Assembly (NCBI RefSeq): GCF_017814945.1
Contig: NZ_JAGIPX010000020.1
Location: 62,001 to 126,000 of the forward strand
DNA from: Paraburkholderia sp. LEh10
GTDB lineage: Bacteria; Pseudomonadota; Gammaproteobacteria; Burkholderiales; Burkholderiaceae
Length of the DNA: 64,000 bases
Direction of reading: 5' to 3'
Below the pieces are notes generated by a model. That model worked only from the letters and a program-made list of their open reading frames with translations. It ran no database searches and was not told the origin of the DNA. Positions within the stretch are counted from its first letter, which is position 1, and each line of letters starts with the position of its first letter. A program made the translations under genes and the position numbers. This document shows, one piece after another, positions 8,675 to 16,739 of the stretch.

Positions 8675-8941
8675 TCAGCGCTGTGGTGAGGCGCCATTGA
8701 ACTTGCGCACCTGCGCGAGCACCGAGCCAGCCAGTTCTTTCGCTTCGGCGGACGCTTGCCTGTCGGTGAGCACATGCCCGGCCACCTTGCCGATTGCCAC
8801 GCTCGTGTGTTTTGACGTGTGGTGCTGCGCGAGTGCGGAGCCGGCAAGTTCTTTTTCGGTCTTCGATGCGGCCGGCTGCCTCATCACGACAGCGGCGAGA
8901 TGTGCGATGCGATCCGATGTGGCTTTGTCGTCAGCGGTCAT
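8675..8941 (-). CDS. Small soluble protein of unknown function with an internal 25-residue duplication
   Basis: An 88-residue protein with a perfect AAGGAGG ribosome site just before its ATG, so it is very likely translated. Residues 15-39 and 53-77 are two copies of one unit that align without gaps; each ends ELAGSALAQ or ELAGSVLAQ. There is no signal peptide or membrane segment; composition is Ala, Ser, Lys, Gln rich and likely helical. I know of similar uncharacterised small Burkholderia proteins with this kind of unit, but no function. It is convergent with htpG. Confidence 0.82.
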   Translation of the reverse strand: MTADDKATSDRIAHLAAVVMRQPAASKTEKELAGSALAQHHTSKHTSVAIGKVAGHVLTDRQASAEAKELAGSVLAQVRKFNGASPQR

Positions 8942-9120
8942 GCGAACCTCCTTGGCGGTTGATGGATGAATGAGCGGATGGGCTCGCCGACTATCTTCAA
9001 CGGCGTCGAGCGGCAGCGAAAGCAGCGCGGTCCGAACTGCGCGTTGGATCGGTCCGCGAGTCAGTCAGGAAATTTCGGGCACGAAGCGGCCGACATGCGG
9101 CGCGCCCTATAATGCGGCCC

Positions 9121-9807
9121 ATGCCTATCCGTTTCGATGCAGCCGACGCCCACTGGCGCGTCGCGCCCCTTCCAGGGTTCTCGCCCGATCAGAAAGACTG
9201 GCTCACGCGCGGTGGTTCGTTGACCGCGCATTTGCGCACGCTCGGCGCGGTGACCGTGCGAGTGACGCGCGAGGCCGTCGACTTGCCTTTCGACGACGAA
9301 TACGCGGCGCTCGGCATCGCGCCGCGCACGCCTGTGTGGGTGCGCGAAGTGGTGTTGTCGGTGGACGGCACGCCGTTCGTCGCCGCGCATAGCGTCGCGC
9401 CGCTCGCCGCGAGCACGGGCGTATGGCAGGCGATGCGGCGTTTGCGCACGCGTCCGCTAGCCGAACTGCTGTACAGCGACAGCAGCGTGGCGCGCTCGTC
9501 GCTGGTGAGCCGCCGGGTGACGGCGCGGCATCCGTTGTACGGGGTGGCGTCGAACGCAACGGCTGACGCGCGCGTCCATGCGCTGGCGGCGCGGCGCTCT
9601 GTGTTCGAGCGCTACGGCGCGCCGCTGATGGTCACCGAATGCATGCTGCCCGCGCTGTGGACATGTCTTGCCGCGCGCGGCCATCGGCACGCCGCGCAGT
9701 CCGTGCCGCGCGACCACGGGCAGGCGCTCGATCACACGGCGTCGCGCGCCGACGCCCATGCGCGCCGCGAAGCAAAGGGCGCGGGCAAGCAGGCAGAGGC
9801 ACGCTGA
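9121..9807 (+). CDS. ubiC: Chorismate lyase (chorismate to 4-hydroxybenzoate and pyruvate)
   Basis: A 228-residue UbiC-type protein; the extra length over E. coli UbiC (165) is a basic Ala/Arg tail at the C-terminus. Landmarks are GSLTAHLR near the N-terminus, VWVREVVL with the active-site arginine, and a region ending RRSVFERYGAPLMVTECMLPALW with the conserved glutamate. It makes the ring precursor of ubiquinone in the cytosol. Two starts are possible, at 9112 and 9121; I prefer 9121 because TATAAT lies at 9108-9113, over the first one. Neither has a ribosome site. The stop overlaps the next gene (TGATG). Confidence 0.88.
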   Translation: MPIRFDAADAHWRVAPLPGFSPDQKDWLTRGGSLTAHLRTLGAVTVRVTREAVDLPFDDEYAALGIAPRTPVWVREVVLSVDGTPFVAAHSVAPLAASTGVWQAMRRLRTRPLAELLYSDSSVARSSLVSRRVTARHPLYGVASNATADARVHALAARRSVFERYGAPLMVTECMLPALWTCLAARGHRHAAQSVPRDHGQALDHTASRADAHARREAKGAGKQAEAR

Positions 9808-10280
9808 TGCTGCGCGGCTTTCCACCCGTCGTCGCCGAGAGCACCCATACGCTGATACTCGGCAGCTTTCCCGGCGAGGCGTCGCTGGCGGCGACGCAGT
9901 ACTACGCGCATCCGCGCAACCAGTTCTGGCGTTTGCTCGGCGCGGTGACGGGTGAGCCGCTTCCCGAACTCGATTACCCGACGCGCCTCGAGCGCGTGCT
10001 GAAGCATGGCATCGGCGTGTGGGACGTGCTGGCCGCGTGCACGCGTGAGGGCAGTCTCGACGCGGCGATCCGCAACGCGACGCCGAACGACTTCGCGTCG
10101 TTGCGCGAGTACGCGCCGAAGCTTGCGAAGGTCTGCTTCAACGGCAAGACGGCGGGGCGGTTTGCGCCTGTGATTGCGGCAGCGGGCTATGAGACGCTGG
10201 TGCTGCCGTCCTCCAGCCCCGCCAATGCTATGCTCTCGTTCGACCAAAAATTGCGCCTGTGGCGCGACATCCTTACATGA
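9807..10280 (+). CDS. DNA-deoxyinosine (hypoxanthine) glycosylase, uracil-DNA glycosylase superfamily
   Basis: A 157-residue protein of the Mug/HDG branch. It shows THTLILGSFPGEASL (phosphate-binding and active-site loop), YYAHPRNQFWRLL with the asparagine used for catalysis in family 6 enzymes, IGVWDVL, and LPSSSPAN (the DNA-intercalation motif). It removes deaminated bases, mainly hypoxanthine, from DNA. The start overlaps the ubiC stop by one base, and its own stop overlaps the next start, so the three genes are translationally coupled. Confidence 0.87.
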   Translation: MLRGFPPVVAESTHTLILGSFPGEASLAATQYYAHPRNQFWRLLGAVTGEPLPELDYPTRLERVLKHGIGVWDVLAACTREGSLDAAIRNATPNDFASLREYAPKLAKVCFNGKTAGRFAPVIAAAGYETLVLPSSSPANAMLSFDQKLRLWRDILT

Positions 10281-11200
10281 CGAAACTGATCAAGCGCGCT
10301 TCGGCCGAGGCGCGTGCTTTCCGCAGTCAGCAATCCGCTGGATCGAAGCAAAAAATCTCGCGCGCGAAAACGCGCGCCTCGCGCGAGCACGGCGACGACG
10401 ACTTCGCGGACCGCGCAAAAGCCTCGACGATCGAAGCGCCGCGCAAGCCGCGCTTTGCGCCCGTCACGTTCTCGGAAGAGCGCGGCGTGCGCTATCTGCA
10501 CTTCGGCACGGAATGGGTGCAAGGCGCGATGCGTCTGTCGAAGCCCGAGCACATCGAACTCGAATACGCGCAGCAGATGATGTGCTGGCTGCTGTTCCTG
10601 GAAACGCCTGAGCGCATCGTGCAACTCGGACTCGGCACCGGCTCGCTGACGAAGTTCGCGCATCGCTTCCTGAAGCGCGCACAGGTCGAAGCCGTCGAGT
10701 TGAATCCTGCTGTCGTGATCGCCGCGCGCACGATGTTCGGCCTGCCCGCCGACGACGCGCGCCTCACCGTGAACGAAACCGATGCATGGGAATTCGTCAA
10801 CGACCGCGCGAATCACGGCACGATCGGCGCGTTGCAGATCGATCTGTACGATGCGACGGCGCGTGGCCCGGTCCTCGACAGCGTCGCCTTTTATCGAGCG
10901 GCGCGCGCGTGCCTGACGCAGGCGGGGGTCGCGACGATCAACCTGTTCGGCGATCATCCGAGCTTCGTGCGCAACATGAAGCGCCTGAACGAAGCCTTCG
11001 ACTCACGTGTGGTCGCCTTGCCCGAAGTGCACGACGGCAACCGCATCGCGGTTGCCTTTTCCGGCCCCGCGATCGATGTGCCGTTCAAGCAGCTTCAGGA
11101 GCGCGCAAAGCTGATCGAAGCGCAACTCGCGTTGCCCGCGCGTAAGTGGATCAAGGGTCTGCAGGAATCGACGGGCCAGAGCGCGACGTTCTCGATCTGA
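10277..11200 (+). CDS. Spermidine-synthase-like Rossmann methyltransferase-fold protein
   Basis: A 307-residue protein with a basic, Ala/Arg/Lys-rich N-terminus (first 60 residues) and then a SpeE-like fold: IVQLGLGTGSLTKFAHRF, VEAVELNPAVV and DAWEFV. The GGGDG and DxTDP signatures of true aminopropyltransferases are degraded to GLGTG and DLYDATARG, so spermidine synthesis is doubtful. It may bind S-adenosylmethionine or be a structural relative. The ATG overlaps the upstream TGA (ATGA), so it belongs to the ubiC operon. Confidence 0.8.
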   Translation: MTKLIKRASAEARAFRSQQSAGSKQKISRAKTRASREHGDDDFADRAKASTIEAPRKPRFAPVTFSEERGVRYLHFGTEWVQGAMRLSKPEHIELEYAQQMMCWLLFLETPERIVQLGLGTGSLTKFAHRFLKRAQVEAVELNPAVVIAARTMFGLPADDARLTVNETDAWEFVNDRANHGTIGALQIDLYDATARGPVLDSVAFYRAARACLTQAGVATINLFGDHPSFVRNMKRLNEAFDSRVVALPEVHDGNRIAVAFSGPAIDVPFKQLQERAKLIEAQLALPARKWIKGLQESTGQSATFSI

Positions 11201-11531
11201 CGCATCGATACCGGTCCTTCAAGCCGCCCGCTGGTGCAACGCCGGCGCGGTGGCCCGCCGTTGCGCCAGCCGGCGCAGCATCAGCCGGCGCCGCAGCATC
11301 ACTCGTCCCAACGAAGCAGCCGATGGTCGCGCTTTAGTGTCAGGTCCCACACTGCGCGACGTTTCGCCTATTGACAACACCATGGCGTTTAGGGTCAGCC
11401 CTGCTTGACCGGTCGTTCGCCACTCCGATACTCTTTCGATGCTTTCGGGGCGCCCAGGCTGCTATCCGTAGCCGGGTCCATCTGCCCGCCAGACGCGGGA
11501 CACAATTCAATAAAAGGAAAGAGGAGACGTC
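11201..11531 (+). promoter_or_regulatory. 331-bp intergenic region with a candidate sigma-70 promoter
   Basis: The first half is GC-rich with several GCCGGCG-type short palindromes and no gene I can support. TTGACC at 11405-11410 and TACTCT at 11429-11434 (18-bp spacer) make a plausible promoter for the DUF3311/symporter pair. TTGACA near 11373 has no convincing -10 partner. A ribosome site (AGAGGAG) precedes the ATG at 11532. Confidence 0.45.
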
Positions 11532-11759
11532 ATGGCTCACGACGCCGACGCCACCAAGGCCAGCAAGCACTGGCTGTGGCTATTGCTGTTGCCCTGGATC
11601 GCGATGATCTGGGTGCCGTCCTACAACAAGATCGAACCGCAACTGTTCGACTTCCCGTTCTTCTACTGGTATCAGCTCCTGTGGGTGTTGATCAGTGCAG
11701 TGATCACGGCCGTCGTGTACTTCAAGACAAAGACGCGCTCGAAGGGAGGCGCGCAATGA
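11532..11759 (+). CDS. DUF3311 small membrane protein, partner of a solute symporter
   Basis: A 75-residue protein with two membrane segments: WLWLLLLPWIAMIWVPSYN with the conserved P-W and N-K pattern, and WYQLLWVLISAVITAVVYF. DUF3311 proteins are nearly always encoded just before a sodium:solute symporter, like the YhdT-PanF pair, and probably help assemble it. AGGAG precedes the start. Its stop overlaps the next ATG (ATGA). Confidence 0.9.
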   Translation: MAHDADATKASKHWLWLLLLPWIAMIWVPSYNKIEPQLFDFPFFYWYQLLWVLISAVITAVVYFKTKTRSKGGAQ

Positions 11760-13306
11760 ACGCAGTCGCAACTTTTGTTTTCGTTCTATTTTTCATCGGT
11801 GTCACGATTCTCGGCTTCATTGCCGCGCACTGGCGTCGCGGCGATCTCGCGCATCTGGAAGAGTGGGGCCTCGGCGGCCGGCGCTTCGGCACGATCGTCA
11901 CGTGGTTCCTGCTGGGTGGCGACCTGTACACCGCCTACACGTTCATCGCCGTGCCGGCGCTCGTGTTCGGCGCGGGCGCGACGGGCTTCTTCGCGCTGCC
12001 TTATACGATCCTCATCTATCCGTTTGCGTTCGTCGTGTTCCCGAAGCTGTGGAGCATCGCGAAGCGTCAAGGCTTCGTGACGTCCGCCGACTTCGTCAGC
12101 GCGCGCTACGGCAGCCGCATGCTCGCGCTCGCCGTCGCCGTGACGGGCATCGTCGCGACGATGCCGTACATCGCGCTGCAACTGGTCGGCATCGAAGTGG
12201 TGATCGGCGCGCTCGGCTTCGACACGAAGGGCTTCGTCGGCGATCTGCCGCTGATCATCGCGTTCGCGATTCTCGCCGCCTACACGTACACGTCGGGTCT
12301 GCGCGCGCCGGCGATGATCGCCGTCGTCAAGGACGTGCTGATCTACATCACGATCGCCGCCGCGGTCATCGTGATTCCGCCGCAACTGGGCGGCTTCGGC
12401 CATATCTTCGGCGCAGTGCCGCCCGCCAAGTTGCTGCTCAAGGCGCCGGACGTGTCGAGTCTCAACGGCTATAGCGCGTACGCGACGTTGGCCATGGGAT
12501 CGGCGCTTGCCCTCTTCCTGTATCCGCACTCGGTCACGGCGATTCTGTCCTCGTCGTCGGGCAACACGATCCGCCGCAACATGGCGATGCTGCCCGCGTA
12601 CTCGCTGGTGCTCGGCCTGCTCGCGCTGCTCGGCTTCATGGCGCTCGCCGCGGGCGTGAAGGACATGCCGGAGTTTGCGCCGTACTTCAAGGCCTTCGGC
12701 CCGAACTTCGCGGTGCCGGCGCTGTTCCTGCATTACTTCCCGTCGTGGTTCGTCGGCGTCGCGTTCGCGGCGATCGGCATCGGCGCGCTGGTGCCCGCCG
12801 CGATCATGTCGATCGCAGCGGCGAACCTGTACACGCGCAACATCCACAAGGAGTTCGTCAACCGCAACATGTCGCATGAGCAGGAGACCAACATCGCGAA
12901 GCTGGTGTCGCTGATCGTGAAGGTCGGCGCCGTGGCGTTCATTCTGGGCCTGCCGCTCACGTACGCGATCCAGCTGCAACTGCTCGGCGGCATCTGGATC
13001 ATCCAGACGCTGCCCGCGATCGTGCTCGGCCTGTACACGCGCATGCTCGACTATCGCGGTCTGCTGCTCGGCTGGGCCGTCGGCATTGCCGTCGGCACAT
13101 GGATGGCGATCTCGCTGAAGCTTGCGGGCTCGATCTACACGATCCATATCGGCGGCTTCGCGATTCCGGGCTATGCGGCCGTGTGGTCGCTGATCGTCAA
13201 CCTCGTCGTGTCGATCGTCGTCAGCCTCGCGGTGCGAGCGGCGGGCATGAAGCACGCCGAAGACCGCACGCGTCCGGAAGACTATCTGGACGTGCAGGAA
13301 ACCTGA
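11756..13306 (+). CDS. Sodium:solute symporter (SSS family), monocarboxylate permease MctP-like
   Basis: A 516-residue protein with about thirteen hydrophobic segments. GGRRFGTIVTWFLLGGDLYTAYTF is the characteristic SSS N-terminal region, and ALVPAAIMSIAAANLYTRN is the SSS C-terminal signature. The family moves short monocarboxylates or related acids with sodium or protons. It is translated with the DUF3311 gene, overlapping by four bases. Substrate not determinable here; the resemblance is greatest to MctP-type permeases. Confidence 0.9.
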   Translation: MNAVATFVFVLFFIGVTILGFIAAHWRRGDLAHLEEWGLGGRRFGTIVTWFLLGGDLYTAYTFIAVPALVFGAGATGFFALPYTILIYPFAFVVFPKLWSIAKRQGFVTSADFVSARYGSRMLALAVAVTGIVATMPYIALQLVGIEVVIGALGFDTKGFVGDLPLIIAFAILAAYTYTSGLRAPAMIAVVKDVLIYITIAAAVIVIPPQLGGFGHIFGAVPPAKLLLKAPDVSSLNGYSAYATLAMGSALALFLYPHSVTAILSSSSGNTIRRNMAMLPAYSLVLGLLALLGFMALAAGVKDMPEFAPYFKAFGPNFAVPALFLHYFPSWFVGVAFAAIGIGALVPAAIMSIAAANLYTRNIHKEFVNRNMSHEQETNIAKLVSLIVKVGAVAFILGLPLTYAIQLQLLGGIWIIQTLPAIVLGLYTRMLDYRGLLLGWAVGIAVGTWMAISLKLAGSIYTIHIGGFAIPGYAAVWSLIVNLVVSIVVSLAVRAAGMKHAEDRTRPEDYLDVQET

Positions 13307-13312
13307 TCCCGC

Positions 13313-13366
13313 CAGGCGGTTCTCCGCCTGATACGAAGCCCGCAGCAGACGCTGCGGGCTTTTTTG
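13313..13366 (+). terminator. Tandem hairpins ending the symporter operon
   Basis: The first hairpin (CAGGCGG, CCGCCTG, 13313-13331) has no T tail. The second (GCCCGCAGC, loop AGAC, GCTGCGGGC, 13339-13360) is followed by TTTTTT and is a strong intrinsic terminator. Confidence 0.92.
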
Positions 13367-13522
13367 TTGGCGCGGCGGCATGCGCAATCGGGATGCAGGA
13401 AATGGACACAGGACGCGCACGCATGCCGCCCAATACGACACTCGATCCGCGCATCGTTTATGCTCGTGGGATGGCGCTTCGCACGTCCGACGGCTCGCAC
13501 GCCGAACCAACCGAGATAACCG

Positions 13523-14758
13523 ATGGCTCTCGCCGACCCGCAACCGAATCCACCTGGCAAGCGCGCCGGCACGCCGCCGGGCTCGAACGACGCTGTCACC
13601 GCGCGCCTCGCGCCGCGCCGCACGCGGGTCGGACGCATCGTGCGAGCCGTTACGTCGCCGTTCTACCGTTACCGGCACGCGAAGCTCTTTCATAGCCTGC
13701 GCGTCGGCCTGGCAATGCTCGTGTCGATCCTCGCGACGACGGGCATCGATATTCCGCATGGCATCTGGTCGTCGGTGACGCTGCTCGTCGTGATCGGCGG
13801 GCTGCAGCATCACGGCAACATCCGCAAGAAGGCGGCCGAGCGCGCGGCGGGCACGTTGCTCGGCGCCACGCTCGGGCTCGCGCTGATCCTGCAGCAGAAC
13901 CTGTTCGATTCGCTGCCGCTCACCTATGTGCTGATGTCGCTGATCGCCGGCGTGTGCGCATGGTTCGCGATCGGCACGGCGGGTTACGTCGCGCTGCTGA
14001 CGGCGATTACGATGTGCATCGTCGCCGGCCACGGCGACAACATGATCGATACGGGCCTGTGGCGCACGTTGAACGTGCTGATCGGCATCGTGATCGCGCT
14101 CGCGTTTTCGTTTGCTTTGCCGTTGCACGCGACCTATTCATGGCGCTATCTGCTCGCGGACAACCTGCGCGAATGCGCGCGCCTCTATACGCGGATGATG
14201 ACGGGCGTGCCCATCGGCAGCGACGAGCAGCTCGCCGCGTTTATCCGCATGGGCAAACGCCTCGTGCAGTTGCGCTCGCTGATGCCGTCGGTGGCGAAGG
14301 AGATCGACCTTCCCATCGGCCAGCTCGACGAGATCCAGCGCCTGCACCGTTCGATGTTGAGCGCGCTCGAAATGCTGTCGACGGGCACGCTCGCGCACGC
14401 GGAGTTGCGTGATGCGTTCGCGCAGCAGTGCGCAGCGGAAGCGAATGCCGTGCGCATGACGCTGCTCGCCACGGCGCGCGCATTGCGTTTCGCGGGCGCG
14501 ACGCATTTCCGGATGCCGGATGCGGTCGCTGTGTCCGGTTCATCGGTCGAGGCTGCGACGCGTGCCGATTCCGGAATGGGCGGGCGGTTCGCAGCGGATG
14601 AGCAGGGCGCGCCGCGCTCGTGCAAAGAAATGGCCCCTGATCTTCAGGGGCCATACTGGCTCGCACAGCGATTCGCGGAGCAGGTCGAGCGCATGCGCGC
14701 GTTGCTGGCAGGCGCGGAGCCGAAGTGGAATATCGAAGGCGGCGCGCCCGCGAGCTGA
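13523..14758 (+). CDS. FUSC-family (aromatic acid exporter-like) inner-membrane protein
   Basis: A 411-residue protein: about 50 basic residues, then a cluster of six or seven membrane segments from residue 60 to 205 (SLRVGLAMLVSILATTGIDI and ALLTAITMCIVAG are clear), then a soluble helical domain. The GIWSSVTLLVVIGG segment with a following HHGNIRKKAAERAAGTLLGA loop is the FUSC signature. Homologues such as AaeB and YccS-type proteins export aromatic acids. The last 80 residues are low complexity, and the DNA there carries a perfect inverted repeat that looks like a terminator for the opposite strand. Confidence 0.88.
   Translation: MALADPQPNPPGKRAGTPPGSNDAVTARLAPRRTRVGRIVRAVTSPFYRYRHAKLFHSLRVGLAMLVSILATTGIDIPHGIWSSVTLLVVIGGLQHHGNIRKKAAERAAGTLLGATLGLALILQQNLFDSLPLTYVLMSLIAGVCAWFAIGTAGYVALLTAITMCIVAGHGDNMIDTGLWRTLNVLIGIVIALAFSFALPLHATYSWRYLLADNLRECARLYTRMMTGVPIGSDEQLAAFIRMGKRLVQLRSLMPSVAKEIDLPIGQLDEIQRLHRSMLSALEMLSTGTLAHAELRDAFAQQCAAEANAVRMTLLATARALRFAGATHFRMPDAVAVSGSSVEAATRADSGMGGRFAADEQGAPRSCKEMAPDLQGPYWLAQRFAEQVERMRALLAGAEPKWNIEGGAPAS
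14621..14653 (-). terminator. Antisense terminator inside the 3' end of the FUSC gene
   Basis: TGGCCCCTGA (14631-14640) and its exact complement (14644-14653) are separated by three bases. On the minus strand the stem is followed by TTTCTTTGC. It lies about 115 bp beyond the stop of the PhnB-like gene, whose transcript would run into it, and overlaps codons of the FUSC gene. Confidence 0.65.
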
Positions 14759-14766
14759 TCCGCGTA

Positions 14767-15201
14767 TCAGCTCGGGTGCTTGTCGCCTTCGTGCGGGTTG
14801 GTGACCATCCACATCACGCCGAACCGGTCGACGGCCATGCCGAAGCCGCTGCTCCAGAACGTCGCCTGCCACGGCATCATGACGTTGCCGCCTTCTGAAA
14901 TCGCGTTAAAGGTCTTTTCGCCTTGCGACGGATCGTCGACGGTGATCGACAGGCTGTAGCCCGCGTGCGTCGCCGCCTGGCCGTCGCAATTGCCGTCCGA
15001 CGCCATCAGTTCCGTCGAGCCGATCCGGACGCTTGCGTGCATGATCTTTTCTTCGGTGCCGGGACGGATGGGCTGCTCGGGATTCGGCGGCGCGTCCTTG
15101 AAACGCATCTGGAACAGCACTTGCGCACCGAGCTTCTCGCCGTAGAACTTCAGCGCCTCTTCGCAACGGCCATTGAAAAACAGATAGGGTTGGATTTGCA
15201 T
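14767..15201 (-). CDS. PhnB-like VOC domain protein
   Basis: A 144-residue protein of the PhnB/3-demethylubiquinone methyltransferase-like VOC group: IQPYLFFNGRCEEALKFY, then KIMHASVRIGSTELMASD, and ending FGMAVDRFGVMWMVTN. The fold and length match. No enzymatic role is established for most members. A near-perfect AAAGGAGG ribosome site precedes the ATG. It is convergent with the FUSC gene (8 bp between stops) and is likely controlled by the repeat element upstream. Confidence 0.9.
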   Translation of the reverse strand: MQIQPYLFFNGRCEEALKFYGEKLGAQVLFQMRFKDAPPNPEQPIRPGTEEKIMHASVRIGSTELMASDGNCDGQAATHAGYSLSITVDDPSQGEKTFNAISEGGNVMMPWQATFWSSGFGMAVDRFGVMWMVTNPHEGDKHPS

Positions 15202-15224
15202 CGATGCCTCCTTTCAATTGACAC

Positions 15225-15283
15225 ATCGTTCCATGCGAACGATGCAATCATCGACTGCAATGGAACGAATACGTGCGAACGAT
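15225..15283. promoter_or_regulatory. Repeated TGCGAACGAT element upstream of the PhnB-like gene
   Basis: TGCGAACGAT occurs twice, at 15234-15243 and 15274-15283, exactly 40 bp apart (about four helical turns). The first copy is also the right arm of ATCGTT-N7-AACGAT (15225-15243). A related TGGAACGA lies between them. The spacing and symmetry fit a repressor operator in the promoter of the minus-strand gene. The regulator is not identified. Confidence 0.5.
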
Positions 15284-15407
15284 TGTAGTCGCCGCTGCCG
15301 CATCGGATGTGAAACTGTGTTGACCGAAGTAGAAGGTGCCGCGCACCGGCAGCGCGCTTACGGATTGAGAAAAGATTGCAGAAGAAAAGGGCGGGCGACG
15401 AGCACGC

Positions 15408-15442
15408 AAAAAAGCGCGCGCGCCCTTGCGGGCCGCGCGCGC
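15408..15442 (-). terminator. Rho-independent terminator of tal
   Basis: On the minus strand a GCGCGCGCG-GCCC stem closes on a short loop with GGGC-GCGCGCGC and ends in six T. It starts about 35 bp after the transaldolase stop. Confidence 0.85.
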
Positions 15443-15477
15443 TTGCCTGCTGATCTGGCAATCGCTACGGAGGACGC

Positions 15478-16431
15478 TTAACGCAGCCCTTCGATCACCT
15501 TCTCGAGCTTGATCGCATCTGCGGCGAACACGCGAATACCTTCGGAGAGCTTTTCGGTGGCCATCGCTTCGTCGTTGACGAGGAAGCGGAACGACGGCTC
15601 GTCCGTCGGCACGCGGGCGATCTCCGCGTTCTTGCTCGCTTCCGGCGACAGCTTGCGCTCGACCTTGTCCGTGCTGTCGTGCAGCTTTTGCAGCAGGTCC
15701 GGGCTGATCGTCAGCAGATCGCAACCCGCCAGTTCGAGAATCTGGCTCGTGGTGCGGAAGCTCGCGCCCATCACTTCCGTCGGGTAGCCGAACTTCTTGT
15801 AGTACGCATAGATGCGGCGCACCGATTGCACGCCCGGATCGTTCGCGCCGCCGTCGCGCGCTTCGTCCCAGTTGCTGCCCGCGTTCTTCTTGTACCAGTC
15901 GTAGATGCGGCCGACGAACGGCGAAATCAGTTGCGCGCCCGCTTCCGCCGCGGCGACGGCTTGCGCGAGCGAGAACAGCAGTGTCATGTTGCACCTGATG
16001 CCGTCCTTCTGCAGGACTTCGGCGGCGCGGATGCCTTCCCACGTCGACGCGAGCTTGATCAGCACGCGCTCGCGGCCAATGCCTTGCGCTTCGTACAGCT
16101 TGATGAGTTCATGCGCCTTGTCGATCGACGCTTTCGTGTCGAACGACAGGCGCGCGTCGACTTCCGTCGACACGCGGCCCGGCACGATCTTCAGGATTTC
16201 GGTGCCGAAGGCGATGAGCAGGTGGTCGATGATCGCGCCGACGGGTTTCGATGCGTGATCGCGCACGGTCTTTTCGAGCAGCGGCTTGTATTCGTCCTTC
16301 TGCACGGCCTTCAGGACCAGCGACGGATTCGTCGTCGCGTCCTGCGGCTTGTATTGCGCGAGTTGCTGGAAGTCCCCGGTGTCCGCGACGACCGTGGTGT
16401 ATTGCTTGAGTTGATCGAGTGCAGTAGTCAT
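15478..16431 (-). CDS. tal: Transaldolase
   Basis: A 317-residue class I transaldolase of the E. coli TalB length. VVADTGDFQQLAQYKPQDATTNPSL is present in order at the N-terminus, and the Schiff-base lysine is in RVLIKLASTWEG. It transfers a dihydroxyacetone unit between sedoheptulose-7-phosphate and glyceraldehyde-3-phosphate in the non-oxidative pentose phosphate pathway. Single-gene unit with a strong terminator. AAGG lies about 8 bases before the ATG. Confidence 0.97.
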   Translation of the reverse strand: MTTALDQLKQYTTVVADTGDFQQLAQYKPQDATTNPSLVLKAVQKDEYKPLLEKTVRDHASKPVGAIIDHLLIAFGTEILKIVPGRVSTEVDARLSFDTKASIDKAHELIKLYEAQGIGRERVLIKLASTWEGIRAAEVLQKDGIRCNMTLLFSLAQAVAAAEAGAQLISPFVGRIYDWYKKNAGSNWDEARDGGANDPGVQSVRRIYAYYKKFGYPTEVMGASFRTTSQILELAGCDLLTISPDLLQKLHDSTDKVERKLSPEASKNAEIARVPTDEPSFRFLVNDEAMATEKLSEGIRVFAADAIKLEKVIEGLR

Positions 16432-16739
16432 GTCGAGCCTTCGCTTCGAGGCGCACGCGCGCCATGGTCCAGGAAATGATGATGCCGCGCGATGCCGTCA
16501 CGACTGAACTGCACGGCCTGGCGAACGTCATCCGCAGTGTCCACGTTGCAACCGGAAAGCTTACCGTGGAACGCCGCCCGATACTTCTATTCTATGGCGG
16601 ATTGATTGACGCTGGTTTGACAGGGGCGCCCGCCCGTCCGTTCGCGCCGGGCGGTCATGCGCGTTGCGCCGTCGGCTCGTGCCTCGTTTGCGCATGCGCG
16701 CTCGTGCGCTTTCGGCGCGGGCGCGCCGGACTTGCAGCA
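16432..16739. other. Intergenic region between benE and tal
   Basis: 308 bp between two minus-strand genes. It must hold the tal promoter; on the minus strand TAGAAT (near 16590-16600) is the only -10-like hexamer I see, without a good -35. The half near benE is very GC-rich. No gene and no clear terminator for benE. Confidence 0.35.

Noticed and set aside
11786..14128. A 780-codon minus-strand frame across the symporter and FUSC genes
   Set aside because: Antisense artefact of GC-rich codons; both plus-strand genes have clear membrane-protein signatures.
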